Numbered from the stretch's first letter, positions 25,960 to 38,596 are shown. The stretch: DNA of 47,500 nucleotides from Chrysomallon squamiferum (GCA_012295275.1 CM022678.1:12894592-12942091), one strand, 5' to 3'. Notes: generated from the sequence alone by a model not told the origin. Translations and numbers: made by a program.

Positions 25960-26327
25960 TATCATTTGGAAATGAATATTTGTTTTTAGAACTCGTTTGG
26001 CATTTAAAATGATGTTTTACCACAACGGATATCAATTTTACTTACTATTATAATTATACTGTTGTTAATAATGGTATTATTATTACTGTTTTGATTTGTT
26101 TTACATGTGAGTGCTACTGAATTAGTGATTATCAACTTATTGTTTGACAGTGACTGAAACAAATATCTTATAATAGTTATAATGTTACTATTACTTTTTT
26201 TTTTTTGTTTAAAAGGTTAGTTATTCATTTTGTAGAATATTTATATAATAATAATTATATAACTCATGTTTTTACAATAGCATTTGGTGACACAGCTGAA
26301 CTGAGAAAATACTTGCTTAATTGCTAG

Positions 26328-26374
<47 letters not shown>

Positions 26375-27180
26375 ATCATAAACTAACAAATATATTTGCT
26401 TTTCATAATTATAAATATAGTCTTTTTAAATAGACATTTATCTTTGATTAATGGTAATAGCTATATGCTACATCACTTTCAGGTAAAGTTTTGTTTATAG
26501 TAACTATCTCTACTAGAAAATATAACTAGTCTACTAGGTATAGTATTTTATTCATATTTTCTTGTATAATTGTTAAAACAGATTTATTTCTACAGACTGT
26601 TTAATAGTAGAATCTTCTAACATTTATTTTTACAATAATTATCACCAGTTTATTTCATTTCTCATTTAGATCTAAATTATCTGTAGCCATCCCTTCCTAT
26701 AAAGATTTGTAACAGGTACAAAATTTGTACTTGAAATGAGTTCTAAATTTGTCTTGTACACAATCATGCCAAAAAGATACATTTTTACATAAAGTAAAAT
26801 AAAAAAAAAAATGGTCGTGTTATTCTTTATTCAACATTTATAGGTTGAAAATTTCTATGTAACTTATTTTAAATTATGTTTTTCACATCATGCATTGTAA
26901 GTTTCAACAAATACAACATATACAGAGATCATACTAGATTCACATATATATATATTAATAATTATATATATATTCACATATGTATGTGTATATTTATGTA
27001 GACATATGTAAAATATGTACACGTACACATAAAACCACAGATTATATATGTAAACACATGTATATACATTTACATATATATACACACACACATTTAACTG
27101 ATAAATGACATTACAATAACTACAGACAATACCTCTTGTTTTGACTATATGGCCTGGATGCTATATCTGTATTACATTTT
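25960..27180. other. Intergenic with (CA)n and TATA-rich tracts
   Basis: Contains (CA)n at about 26331-26371, CATATA/TATG-rich simple sequence at 26935-27095, and otherwise AT-rich unique DNA. Confidence 0.6.
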
Positions 27181-27530
27181 ACATAACACTTGTATTGATA
27201 ACACTGTTAAATGCATAGGAGTTTATCAGCTGTTCCTAGCTGTGTTGGTTCTAATGTAAATCATTTCCAAGTGTCTCGTCATGTCGTGGGACTGTTTCTG
27301 ACCACCATTCCAACTGACATTTGTGATCAATAGACACATTATGTATAATCCAAGAGAGCCTGGTGCTATAATGAAGCTAGCATTAAATGGCCAAGTCTAC
27401 ACACTGTAAATATAGAGAGTCGTGTTTTTAATGGAAAAATATTAAAACATTCACTGTGCGTTTAACAGCTGTGAATTACTGTCAGCGTTTTCTGTTTTAA
27501 TGTGTCTTGGTTCAAGTGAATGGAAAATAA
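27180..27530. promoter_or_regulatory. Higher-complexity block, candidate regulatory DNA
   Basis: About 350 bases without simple repeats, set among low-complexity sequence. It contains CAGCTG E-boxes (near 27227 and 27467) and mixed base composition. No open frame with splice sites fits. It could be a cis-regulatory element or an old TE; conservation data would decide. Confidence 0.25.
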
Positions 27531-27537
27531 TTAAATG

Positions 27538-27538
<1 letters not shown>

Positions 27539-27586
<48 letters not shown>
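27539..27586. repeat. (GA)n microsatellite
   Basis: About 23 GA copies. Confidence 0.95.
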
Positions 27587-27589
<3 letters not shown>

Positions 27590-28257
27590 TAAATAAATTA
27601 TTAACTTTATGTTTTATTTAAAATTTTGTTATGAATTAGCAGGAAAATATTATAAGAAAGATTTTAAATTTTAATAAATTAAAATAAATGTAAAAAAAAA
27701 ATAGAAGTAGACATTTGTCAAATAAGCTCTTTGAATTTTTTGTAAAAAGAAATTTTGATCTATAGATTGCCTATGGTGTTTTGATTTTTATATATATATA
27801 TATAAAAAATAATTCTATAATACAGAGATTTTTTTTCTATGTATAAAAGGAAAAATGTCACCGTTAATTGCCGATATATTGTTTATTTTTAACTGTGTAA
27901 TTACACTAAATACCTAAATGTCACATTGTGGCGTACAGAAGAATCTAAACATTTTTAATATTATGTTTGATAAAACTGGGATTGAATATAGTTTATACAA
28001 TCCAAATACAAAGTTTTTTGTTTTTTTTACTGTTAATAACTACATAGACAGAGCATGGATAATTTTAGACTAAAATTTTGATTAGTGTTGTTGCTAAAAT
28101 TATGCAATACATAAAATACATTGAATTTAACATTAAAAATTTAACTTCACACATATGCACACATGCACACAGAAATAGATCCCTACCAAATATTTGTAAT
28201 AGATCAAACTTAATCCTTAAGGAGGACGGATTTTAATGTTTGGAAAGAATCACCTTG

Positions 28258-28258
<1 letters not shown>

Positions 28259-28290
<32 letters not shown>
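28259..28290. repeat. (AT)n microsatellite
   Basis: About 15 AT copies. Confidence 0.9.
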
Positions 28291-28293
<3 letters not shown>

Positions 28294-28599
28294 AAGTAAC
28301 TCCTTTTGGAGTTCTTTTTCTTTTCTGTCATTTTACACCACCACAACCTGATTTAGACTCACTGAACTTCACGTTCACTAGAAACCTTTCTGAAGTAAGA
28401 CATGGCATTATCACTGAAAATATTTATGCTGCAGTTTGCTACAGTTTTGCCCGTTTGAAAACTTTCTAACACTCCCCTGTTTGCAGACATTTTGGGCCAA
28501 GCTTGTTGCTTTTGTCCTTAAGGTCTTAAAAGCTTGGTTTGATGACTGAGGCATTTTTTTTTCTCAAACACAATATTCAAGAAAACAGAAGTAACACAG

Positions 28600-28846
28600 T
28601 ATGTATTAGACTATTTAACACCAAAACACTGTTAAACAAACACAACATATGTACACGCATATACTGTTTAAAACATGAATATGCACAGAGGTACCTCCAA
28701 AACATATCTCAGATCCATACTGTAAAAGTTAATATATGTGTGTGTGTGTGTGTATGTGTGTGTTAAACAATAACATATGTACACATGAACCTGTTCAAAG
28801 AGGTTTATACAAAAAAATCTCAGTTCTATGCTGCAGTCGGTTAATA

Positions 28847-28889
<43 letters not shown>

Positions 28890-28985
28890 AAAAAAGCAAG
28901 AACATATGCACATGCATATACTATTTAACATATGAACCTATAGCCAGATGTATATACAAAAAATATTTCAGATAATTATTATTAT
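28600..28985. repeat. Composite repeat of about 120 bp with internal (TG)n, three copies
   Basis: Each copy has ACATATGYACACGCATATAC-like sequence, then an ATCTCAG-like segment, then GTTAATATA(C/T)(A/G)TGTGTG. The (TG)n tracts are at 28736-28763 and 28850-28886. The third copy lacks its terminal TG tract and ends in ATTTCAGATAATT. Confidence 0.7.
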
Positions 28986-30010
28986 TTTTTTATTTGTGAG
29001 AAAACAATTTCTAGTTTTTGTACTGAATAGTACTGTTCACAAAACAATTGATTTGATGTTAAAAGTCTCTTGACAGATACATGTTGTCTTTGTACTCCAG
29101 ACATGTTTATTGCTTTCTCATTGTCATCACAGCTAAAACACTGGATGACAGTAAACCTGATTTATTGATTGTAGAATTTAAACACTGGTGAAACAGCCAG
29201 CTCCAGATTAATAATTAATTCAGATGTCAGATCTGATTTCTAAATGTGTGGATTAAAAACTTGTGCTAAATTTAAGTCTCAATGAATTTGTTTTATTTAT
29301 TTCTTTATTTTTTAAAATTAATTCTAATTTTTTTTTAGTAATGTTAAATTGTGTGAATTTTTTCTGGTATGATATCTGACTTCCTGGATCAAGTTTAGTA
29401 TTGCTTTACTGAATCGTTTATCCTTGCAAATATCAGTTTCATTTAAAGTTTAAAAAATCAAAATCTTTGAGAATACTGAGTATCATGGTTTTAATAAGTT
29501 TTATATATTGATATCAATAATCTATCTCTATCTATATCTATATATGTCTTATATAATGACTGTTTTAAGTGTTTTCATCTTTTCTTGCTTGTTTTATTGT
29601 TTTGTTATTTTTAAAAACCTTTGGTAAATATTGTTGGAAAATGATTGTTTTATTTATTATCAACAAACTCTGCTTGTCCATACAAATGCTATTTATAGAA
29701 CAAATAAACAGGGTAGGAGGGTCATGCCTTGCAAAGCATATATAAATATATAAAAAGAGAAATTATAATCACTAAACACATAAAAACAGAAAATGTTTAA
29801 TTCTAGAAAGTCTAATTTTACATTATGATAACATTATGATTATTTATGAATCTTTGATTAATAACTTTAATTCATATAATATTTTAACCATTGTTCTGAA
29901 TATTAATGAATATTTCTAACAACAAAGCATAGTGATCATTGAATGAAATGGACACTAGTCTGTATTCTTTTCATTTATATATTTATACAGTTGATTCTGG
30001 ATTTACTTAA
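28986..30010. other. Intergenic AT-rich unique DNA
   Basis: No gene, long repeat or structured element recognised. Confidence 0.5.
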
Positions 30011-30300
30011 TGAACTGACATTACAGCTAACACATTTCTGTGTGTATTAGTCATGATGGAAACATCACAATGCACAGCAGGTGTTTAGGAAATAATTAGC
30101 TGGGAGGTGATACAGTTTCTCATTGTGTTTGTCATTTGGTGATGCGGGTTCACAGGAAGTCAGTCTAATGTTTATATAACATGTTTGAGTAATTCTCTCC
30201 CAGCAGGAAATGCTGCTAATTCTGATACAGTTGGTTGCTACTGAGATGGAGAACAGTGCTGGGTGCTGCAGTTTGCAGGATCAAATCTGCTTAGAATACT
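30010..30300. promoter_or_regulatory. Higher-complexity block, candidate regulatory DNA
   Basis: About 290 bases of mixed composition with an E-box (CAGGTG at 30078) and homeodomain-type cores (AATTAGC near 30094, CTAATT near 30215). No coding frame fits. The call rests only on contrast with the surrounding simple sequence. Confidence 0.25.
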
Positions 30301-31009
30301 TTTTAGTATGTAGTAAAACACAACCAATAAGGACCATTTAAATTCAGTTCTTTTTTGCTTAAACCAACAAAGATATCAACAATTAAAAAAAAAAAAAAAT
30401 TGATGAAATGTTCTTTGTTTCATTTCTGCCTTTACTTTAACATTATGTTTACTTGTTTAACATTATAAATAAACTGCAGTTTGATAAAGTATATAACCAC
30501 CAACCTTTCATTTTATAAGTCATATTATTATGACCTCAACTTTATTATTATTTTTATTATTATTTTTTTTATATACTTTGTGAGGAGACAAAATAAATAA
30601 TTGTTTCCCCCCCCTCACCTGAACTCACTGAACCTTCTGGATGTACTTTGTTTCAGGTTTAATAGTGTCCGTTGAGTCAAATATTTTGCTGCCAGCAGAA
30701 AAGTTCTAGTAAAAAGCCTAGCTGATAATGGTTTGAAAATTTTTTAAATAGACAGCATTTGCCTTGAGCAACTTTTAAAATATTTTATTGCCCTGAAACT
30801 AATTTTTATGGTCAAAAAAAAAAAAAAAAAAAAAAAATAACATAAAAAGAAAAATAGTAACAGTAGGTTCATTACATAGAAATATAATACATTGCTAAAA
30901 ATCATTTCATCCTTTTTTGTTTCTTTTTTAATTGAAAAATATCCCATGCTTTTACCAGTATTTATTTTATATGTATTAAAACACCTTTACATATAAGTAC
31001 GTGAAGAAA

Positions 31010-31420
31010 GAACAATAGTAATAGTAGTAGTCAAATAGTAGCAGTAATAGTAATATTTATAATAATAATTGTTGCAGTAACAGTAATATTAATAATAATA
31101 ATAATAGAAGCTATAACAGTAATATTAAGAGTGATAACAGGAGTAGCAGTAGCATTGGTAGTAGAACAGTAGTAGTTGGAATACAGCAGCATTATGAAGT
31201 AGAAATAGTAGTAGTATAATTAAATACATAGTAGTATGTGGTAATTTTATTATTTTTAATATTGTTAATACTCCTACTATTAAAAATAATAGTAATTGTA
31301 ATTTTTATATTACCAAAGCAATATTAATAATTACTATTACTCTCTGTTGTAGTTTATATATTACACTAGTTATAATAATTATTATTAACTTTCTGTTTTC
31401 ATTACACTATTATTTATTTA
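31010..31420. repeat. Decayed AGTAGTAACAGTAAT trinucleotide tract
   Basis: Imperfect GTA/AAT/CAG trinucleotides similar in style to the tracts at 6240 and 11536. Confidence 0.75.
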
Positions 31421-31529
31421 TTTATTTATTATACACGTTTATTTAACAGATCTTTAGAAATGAAACTGTTTCTTTTCATTGTATTAACACTGTTATTTGA
31501 AAGACTGAAATGTTTCTGACACACAAATA

Positions 31530-31680
31530 CAGATTATTTTATTCTGTAACTAATCCAGGATTATCTTAGCATGCATCCCTCTTGAATCCTGCGAGATTAC
31601 ACTGTCATTAACATTTCTGTGAATGAAGAAGATGTTAGCTGCAGGGATTGTCACATCTCACTGAGTTACGTCTTAGAACT
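31530..31680. promoter_or_regulatory. Candidate element with bicoid-type homeodomain palindrome
   Basis: TAATCC-A-GGATTA at 31551-31563 is a perfect inverted pair of K50 (Otx/Pitx-type) homeodomain cores with a 1-base spacer. Related words (GAATCC near 31584, GGATTG near 31647) lie within 100 bases. It is in a higher-complexity block about 4.5 kb upstream of the plus-strand gene. The function is inferred from the motif only. Confidence 0.3.
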
Positions 31681-32104
31681 AAAAATACACTTTAATGTGC
31701 AGTACAGTGAGAGAAAAACAGAAATGGTTTTGTAAAAATGAAAACTCTGGAGAAAAAAATAATAAAAAATAAAAACCAAAATAAAAAAGTAATTACTACT
31801 ATACTTTTACTAATACTATTGAAAATAATGGCAACAGCAGTAATAAATATTTGTAATACAAAATAATCAGTACTTCTATTACAGCTGTTCCTATGGATGT
31901 TATTGCAGTGGGTTTGAGCTCAATTAAAGGGATTTGCTCAGTGAGGCAGTAACAGAGTTAAAGCTTTAAAAGAAGGCAGTCATCTGCATATTGCCTTTGA
32001 ATAAAATTTCTGTAAATTAATAACACACAAGAATGCTGGTGCATCAGAAAATGATCATCTTTTTTTAAATATTTGAATGAAGTCATTAGTTCTATTAATA
32101 TTTT

Positions 32105-32290
32105 CATGGGGTATAATCAACACTTCTAGTTATAATAATATTCTGTAGGCAATAATCTATACTTCTAATAATAATATTCCAGTGGGGAACAATCTACCTG
32201 TCTATGTAAAATAATATACCTGTAGGGAATAATCTACACTTCTAATAATAATATTCCTGTGTGGAATATGCTACACTTCTAGTGACAATT
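32105..32290. repeat. Degenerate tandem repeat of about 50 bp
   Basis: Four or five diverged copies of the pattern AATAATATTCCTGTGGGGAA followed by TAATCTACACTTCTAAT. Confidence 0.75.
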
Positions 32291-32969
32291 ATATTTCTTT
32301 ATTCTGTTACCTACAAGTAAAAGCGATTCATACTATTCCATATATTCCATAACTTTACATTTACTGTTCTGAAGCCAGTATTTCCAGTTCCAGCCAATGC
32401 TGAAAAAGTAAAGAAAATTCATGATGAAAGATGCATTATGAAGGATGTGACTTTACGTATTTAACTGATAAAAGAACTATTTGGATTAATGAGTATGGGT
32501 TTCTTCTTCCTGTAACCTTAATAATTAACAAATCTGTCAAAATCTCTTGAGTATACTGACGAATTATGCATTCAGTTTTATTCATTAATTTTGTGAATAT
32601 TTTAACTGCAAAGAAATAGTATTTGTATTTGTTAAAATGTTCAGTAAATGTTTAGCAAAACCTCAGTAAAAAAAAAAAAAAAAAAAAATAATTGTTTAGT
32701 GTAGAATAAAAAATTGATATGATTTATTTTAAGTAGATTTATAGTTTTATTTTTCAAGGCTTATACAAACTTCTTCTAGTTCCCAAGGTCAGGGAAATTG
32801 TAACTGATGAGTAAAATTGCAGTAATTTAAAGATTTATTGCATTAATAATACACAACTTATTCCTGGAATCTTTACATAAACAAGATAACAGACTGCTGA
32901 TTCATCTAACTTTGATCTGTCTCCTGTTACTATGGAAATAATGTTAACCATTGTTAGTTTTATAGGTCT

Positions 32970-33345
32970 GCTGACCATGAAAGATAAGAAAAGGTCAGTG
33001 CAAAGTAAGTAACCCAGTGTAAGACAATTGTGACCAGTTTGAGGTCATGGAAACTAATGAAAGGTCAGATTGAGATAATCTTGGTCAGTTGCAAATTTAT
33101 CTATATATATATATATATATATATGTAATCAGTATGTTTGACCCAGCATAAGATAACAGGATATATGTATATTCAGCTGTCCATGAGAAATAGCCAAAGG
33201 TCAGCCGAGTAAGTGTGACCCTGCATGAGATAATGCTAGGTCAGCCAGATGTAGGTCAGAGTGACCATAAATGATAACTGCTGTCTGTGAAGTACAAGAC
33301 TGTGTGACCAAAGGTCATTTGTGTGCTTTATGTAACAGTGACCAG
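32970..33345. promoter_or_regulatory. Cluster of AGGTCA half-sites including an ERE-like palindrome
   Basis: Fifteen copies of GGTCA or its complement TGACC in about 375 bases. AGGTCA-GAG-TGACCA at 33253-33267 is an inverted repeat with a 3-base spacer, one base off the consensus estrogen/steroid-receptor element. TGACC-AA-AGGTCA at 33305-33317 is an everted pair. The block looks partly like a diverged tandem repeat (ATGAGATAATGCTAGGTCAG-type words), so the clustering could come from repeat expansion rather than selection. Confidence 0.35.
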
Positions 33346-34499
33346 TGTAAAGCTGTATTGATATGTAAGAGCAGTGTTATTTATATCTGTACTAATCTAG
33401 AGATGAGCTCATTGGTTTTTAACAAAACATACCTGAGAAATATGAAAACTAATAACAAAGTTGAAAAGAGCTTGGAAATCCCTTTAAAATCACACAAAAC
33501 AAGTGAGTATGTTCAATATTAAGGATCTAACAGATATTTCAGGTCGTAATAGATCCTTTATTTTTGACCAAATAAACACTAGTTAGAATCAGTGAAAAGA
33601 AAAGAACCCCAGAAACAACCCAAATTATGATGTGAAATGGAATGCAAAATTCAGCTGAATGACCTGTAAGAATTAAATCAACACAGAATACAATAGCATC
33701 TGCTTGTTTGATTTGTAAATGACCAGACATTTTTATTTTTAAATATCGCAATATAACATTAGGGACATCTTTTTCTATCATTCATCATTGCCTGTTAAAT
33801 GATTAAAAAGTATGCCACTGAAATATGTGTTCAGTTATGTCATGTTATATAAATCTTTTCAAAGAAATTAAAAACGGAGAAGCCTTTTTTTAAAGTATTC
33901 TTTCTTTTGGCGTGAAGTAAGTAACAAATCGAGTTTTACAAAGTTTTGGGGGTTGTGTATGTAAATGTTTGCAATGTCACATTATCATCTATCATACATA
34001 CACATACTATGCAAAGTGCTGTTTTTATTTTTATTTTAATTTGAATTTATAATTGTCAAGTTTGTCATTGAATGTGTTGTGCATACAAATGTGATAAATT
34101 AATTTTTTATTTTATTTTATGGTTTCACTATTGTTCTTACAAACTATAAACTAATGAAAATATTTTGAAGTTACTCACTTATTGGATTTATTTGTTGACT
34201 TTTATAAAAAATAATTGCTTTCATTCACCAACATTAATTTATAGCAGGCTTTGTCTGACTGGAAATGTAGATCAGTCCTCAGAATAAACATTGCCCATTA
34301 TCATTTTTTGTATCAAAGACACATATATGCATACAGACTAACAGACAGACACACACGCACACATATATTCACACATAAACAAACTCCTGCTGCCAGTGTA
34401 TTTGGGAATGGTAGGCTTTCTTTCTCTTTAAGAATTATTGTGATTATTATTACTTTTTTTTCCATCAGTATTATTATACTATCAATTATTATTATTTTT

Positions 34500-34593
34500 T
34501 TTCATTATATTATTGTCCTACTACTACCACTACTACTACTACTAATTATTATTATTATCAACAACATCATCATCATTATCATTATTATTATTA

Positions 34594-34640
<47 letters not shown>

Positions 34641-34642
34641 TG
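34500..34642. repeat. (ATT)n microsatellite
   Basis: Trinucleotide ATT/ATC tract. Confidence 0.93.
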
Positions 34643-36091
34643 TTAGTGATCATATTAATTAATGTGAAATAATGGAAAAGGGTTTCACTAAATGAAAGTA
34701 TGAATCACTGCTATGTTAATAACACATTTAGTAAATAACACTTCCCAAAACACTCTTACATTTAGTTTTATTTAGTAACATTTATCACCAGTGACATCAA
34801 TAACTACAAAAACTAGTATAAGTAATGAAAAAAAAAAAAAAAATAAATAATTATAACAGCAACAACAACAGTTTAATGAAAATAATAATTACAAATTATA
34901 AAATGTTATGTTCATCAACAAAATCTTATCAGAAATAAAAAGTTGGGTTCGTCAGTGAAAACTTACCAGTTATAAAAGTATATGTCAACAAGTCTGTAAA
35001 CATTTGAAAATTAATTAAAAATTAAAATTAATAAATATAGCTCATTAATTACGTATGGCTGACAAGCAAATAACAAAAAAAATGCCTGAAGCATCAGTTT
35101 CAAACCTCATTATATCATAAACCACACCCCCCCATCTGACAGTTTGAACTTAACCAACCTACCTGTGCTTTATATTCACTTGTTCAAAGCACATCTGTGC
35201 ACACTGGCAGCAAAGTTTATCTTGACCAGCGGTCAGCTTTGGAAGGCATATCCATCTCTTAGTATTTATTTACATGGTGATGTTCTGCATGGTAGAGTGA
35301 TAATGTTGCTCAGTCAGTGTATCTTTGTCTGAATTATTTTAAATGTTTTTATTGTTTATGTCTGTTATGCTTACAGTTGGTGGATCTGTGCAGAAACTTC
35401 TCAAAGCTGCAGAATTTTAACTGTTTCATTGTTTGACTCTTTTTGAGTTTATTCAGTTCTTCATGGAATTTTGCTGTTTTACTTGATCTGTCTTTCCACG
35501 AATTGTCAAGTTTGTTTTATTTTGTTTTGATTTTGCCTATGATGATTGATATCATTTGGAATTATATGTAAGAAATTTCTACAAGTTTGTTTTTAACCTG
35601 GATTTAATAGTTCAGTTTCTCATTTAGGATTCAGGATTAAGGATTTATTTTATTTTTTGTAGCCAATTCAGAACTGAAAGGTGTTCAAAGTTGGTCATTT
35701 CAGTTTTACCATAAAGCTTGTTTCATTTAGTTATTAATAATTATTTACCAATAATAATTTCATTTATTATTTTAAATTTAAATTAAAAAAGAAGAAAAAT
35801 TAACAAACGTTTCAGCGACAGATATATTTTGGGTAATTTCATTTATTGTACAAATTTTTAAATTCAGGCTGTAGCAAATATAAAGTTTAATACCCTGAGT
35901 TAGGGATACTGTAACCTTCATAACAAATATTTTCTTCAGTGTAATTTCTCGTGTGTAACAATATAAAAGCAAGGAGAGAAATATTTGAAAAAATGAGTAA
36001 CAGATAAGTGTATCTTTATAAATGTTGTCAGTGGAAACTGCTGACTGGTTTGTTTTTTTACTTGGAAACCTCCAAGTGTAAATTACTGAGC
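34643..36091. other. 5' flank of the plus-strand gene
   Basis: AT-rich with an A run near 34831-34843. The frame upstream of 36092 is closed by TAA at 36005. No TATA or CpG-rich promoter is evident. Confidence 0.5.
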
Positions 36092-36276
36092 ATGTCTCAG
36101 TCAGAGAGTAACAGAACTAAGTACAGCACCAGCATCAGCTGCAGCAGCTCTGATGACTCGGTTGACGATGTTTTCATTGATGAGTACAAGTGGCGTCAGA
36201 GAAAACACTTGACGTACAGTAACATGAACATCAATGACATTCTCGCCTCTGATTCCAACGTCCCCCCTCTCATTGG
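36092..36276 (+). CDS. First coding exon of an unidentified plus-strand gene
   Basis: The ATG at 36092 has A at -3 and is the first ATG of its frame after an upstream stop at 36005. It encodes 61 residues plus two bases. The protein opens MSQSESNRTKYSTSISCSSS, then DDSVDDVFIDEYKWRQRKHL, then TYSNMNINDILASDSNVPPL. The donor GG-GTAGGT fits the consensus and leaves phase 2, which joins exactly to the exon at 38713 to give PPLIGFRAG. The Ser-rich, acidic then basic N-terminus reads like a regulatory extension. I do not recognise the family. A (CA)n tract follows the donor by about 75 bases. Confidence 0.75.
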
Positions 36277-36280
36277 GTAG

Positions 36281-36343
36281 GTGAAACTTACCTTTTAACA
36301 TACACCTGTGTGTATCACATTCACACACACATTTTATATATCT

Positions 36344-36386
<43 letters not shown>

Positions 36387-36662
36387 AATAAAACTGAAGG
36401 TTTTATTTTTCTTGGTTTTTAGCTAAAGTTTCTATCTTTTTCTCTCACTCTGTCTCTCTTTGTACCTAACTTTCTTTCTCCCATCTCTCACTCTTTCTTT
36501 CACTGTCTAGCTCTCTATGTGTGTGTGTGTGATCATTTTAATGATCAAAAGAAAGAATACATGATGTATTTTATATTTTTAACATTTATTGTTTTTAACA
36601 TATATATTGGTGGATGTTCATGCATATGTGTTTGTATATGTTTATAAGCACATAGAGACTCA

Positions 36663-36711
<49 letters not shown>

Positions 36712-36854
36712 ACAGTTACATTTGAGTAAATTACTGATATTGACATTAAAATAATTGTTCATTACTTCAGTTTGTTTTAAAATGTATTTGTAGTTTTCCA
36801 TGTACATATGTATCTGCTAGAGTTTTAAACATTTATATCTATATCTGTAATCTA

Positions 36855-36901
<47 letters not shown>

Positions 36902-37380
36902 AATATCACTTGGGGCTGTGGTGGGTTTCACATTTGAAGATGATCTGTGAAATGAAATGACATTTCACAGACAGATAAACCCAGATTAATATTAATCCTT
37001 CTTCTTTCTTTTTGCAAGTTAATATTTTCAGGCTATTTTCACAAGAGCTGCTTCATTTAATAAGTCATTTTAAAAGTGTTTATGATAATCGTATTTATTT
37101 TTAAATACATTGTATATTGGAAATCAAAAATAATCTCCAGCATGTCTGAAAAATTTGGATTGTATAAAATATTTTGAAAAATAAATAGAATTTTCATAAT
37201 AGAACAGAATAGGTTGTTTAAAAGACATGCTGCCAGCCCTGGCAGTCCAGTGTTTTGGTTGTACACTTTTAAATAAAGTCAGATTAAAATATAATACAAC
37301 AATATAATGCAGCTGATATAGTGAAACAGTAATATAGGGAAGCAATAATGTAATTAAAAACTAATCTTATGAAACAATGA
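36281..37380. other. Intron after the first plus-strand exon, microsatellite part
   Basis: Three (CA)n tracts at about 36350-36380, 36664-36706 and 36859-36898, with a TC-rich stretch near 36430-36520. No other feature. Confidence 0.7.
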
Positions 37381-37401
37381 ATGTCAGGTAATTGTAATTC
37401 T

Positions 37402-37478
37402 ATAGAACCTGTCTTATAGGGACACCTGGGGGCCAAGCAAAAGGGTCCCTGCATTGCAGATGTCCATTATCAGAAAGA
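37402..37478. mobile_element. Short transposon-end fragment (Tigger/pogo-like)
   Basis: TAGAACCTGTCTTATAGGGA then CACCTGGGGGCCAAGCAAAA, then GGGTCCCTGCATTGCAGATG and TCCATTATCAG, resemble the paired YAGAACCT...GGGACA and TGTCC...TTAT words found at ends of pogo/Tigger-type elements. It is degenerate. A family search is needed to confirm. Confidence 0.35.
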
Positions 37479-37829
37479 GAAAAAACAAAACTTACAATTT
37501 TTATTCACTTCTACCTCACCAGTACCACCAATAAACACGTCATTGTGTCCAGACAGAGCCATAGCAAGCATCATGTCTTTCTCCTAAAATACAAGTGCAA
37601 ATACACTGAGTTCATTGATGGACGTAAATAAAATATATTTTGATGTCATAAAACTCATAATAAGTTTAACAGGCAAACAGGTAAGTTTATATTTGAAACT
37701 CAAACAGAGCTCTGCATCATCTTTTTGTCCACATAAGTCTGTTTAGAAGTGGTGTTTGTGAAACATAAATTTCATGGAATTAACAAAATTAAATGGGTTG
37801 AACTTGCACTCTTGTGAGGCGAGGGTTTG

Positions 37830-37897
37830 ACAGTTGCAGTGTGCGGGTTCCAGTGATTAGACAGGTCCCAGCATGCACACTGCAGTGAAGTGTCTTT
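37830..37897 (+). other. Hairpin-forming segment
   Basis: TGCAGTGTGC near 37837 pairs perfectly with GCACACTGCA near 37876, extended by GACA/TGTC outside and GGG/CCC inside. The result is a stem-loop of about 68 bases. It is locally more GC-rich than the intron around it. Confidence 0.35.
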
Positions 37898-38129
37898 AAA
37901 ATACTATATGAAACTCTGCACAACAATACAGTTATTTAGTTGGGAGAAAACAAATTCAGATTCGTATGAATGTCCACTTTAGCAGTGGAATAATAACAAA
38001 AATAATAATGTCCTGTGTTCAGTAGGTGTCAACTGATCTAAGGGACAGATCCAGTAAAAAACAGTGAGGACTTGGAAAAGTGTGGCCACTCTTACCACTC
38101 TTTTTTATTGACAGTCATAGTTGTGAAAC

Positions 38130-38350
38130 AAGAAAGTGAAACAGTAAATTTAAAACAGTAATATAGTGGAACAACATTTATAGTTAGACAGTAATCTAGT
38201 GTAACAACATTTATAGTTAGACAGTAATCTAGTGAAACAATGATACAATGTGACGAAACAATGAGACAGTGAAACTATAATATAGTGAAACAAAAATATA
38301 ATGATACAGAAATGTAGAGAAACAGCAATACAGTGAAACTATACTCTAAT
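38130..38350. repeat. Degenerate GAAACAGTAATATAGTG repeat
   Basis: About ten imperfect copies of a 17-25 base word in the intron. Confidence 0.7.
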
Positions 38351-38439
38351 GAAAACAGTAAAAGGCTTTGTTAAACTTCTAGTATCTACTCCTTATGTGA
38401 TGATTAATGCTGAAAACAAGAAGTGTTGTTGTAAAAATC

Positions 38440-38596
38440 ATTGTTCTTTTCTTTATCATCATCATTGTTCTTATTAATGTCATCATAAAATTTATTGTTA
38501 TCATTAACAATATCATTGATTTTCATTATCATCATTATTAAAATAATTATCATTATCAACATCATCATCATTATCAGTATTATTACTGTTTTATTA

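Noticed and set aside
33271-33522. Plus-strand 83-residue Cys-rich frame
   Set aside because: It starts inside the AGGTCA-rich repeat-like block and lacks coding-type composition or splice context.
33539-33781. Minus-strand 80-residue frame with one hydrophobic segment
   Set aside because: AT-rich frame with a membrane-like stretch expected by chance; no homologue or partner exons recognised.
34251-34646. 131-residue Ile-rich frame
   Set aside because: Mostly translation of (ATT)n.
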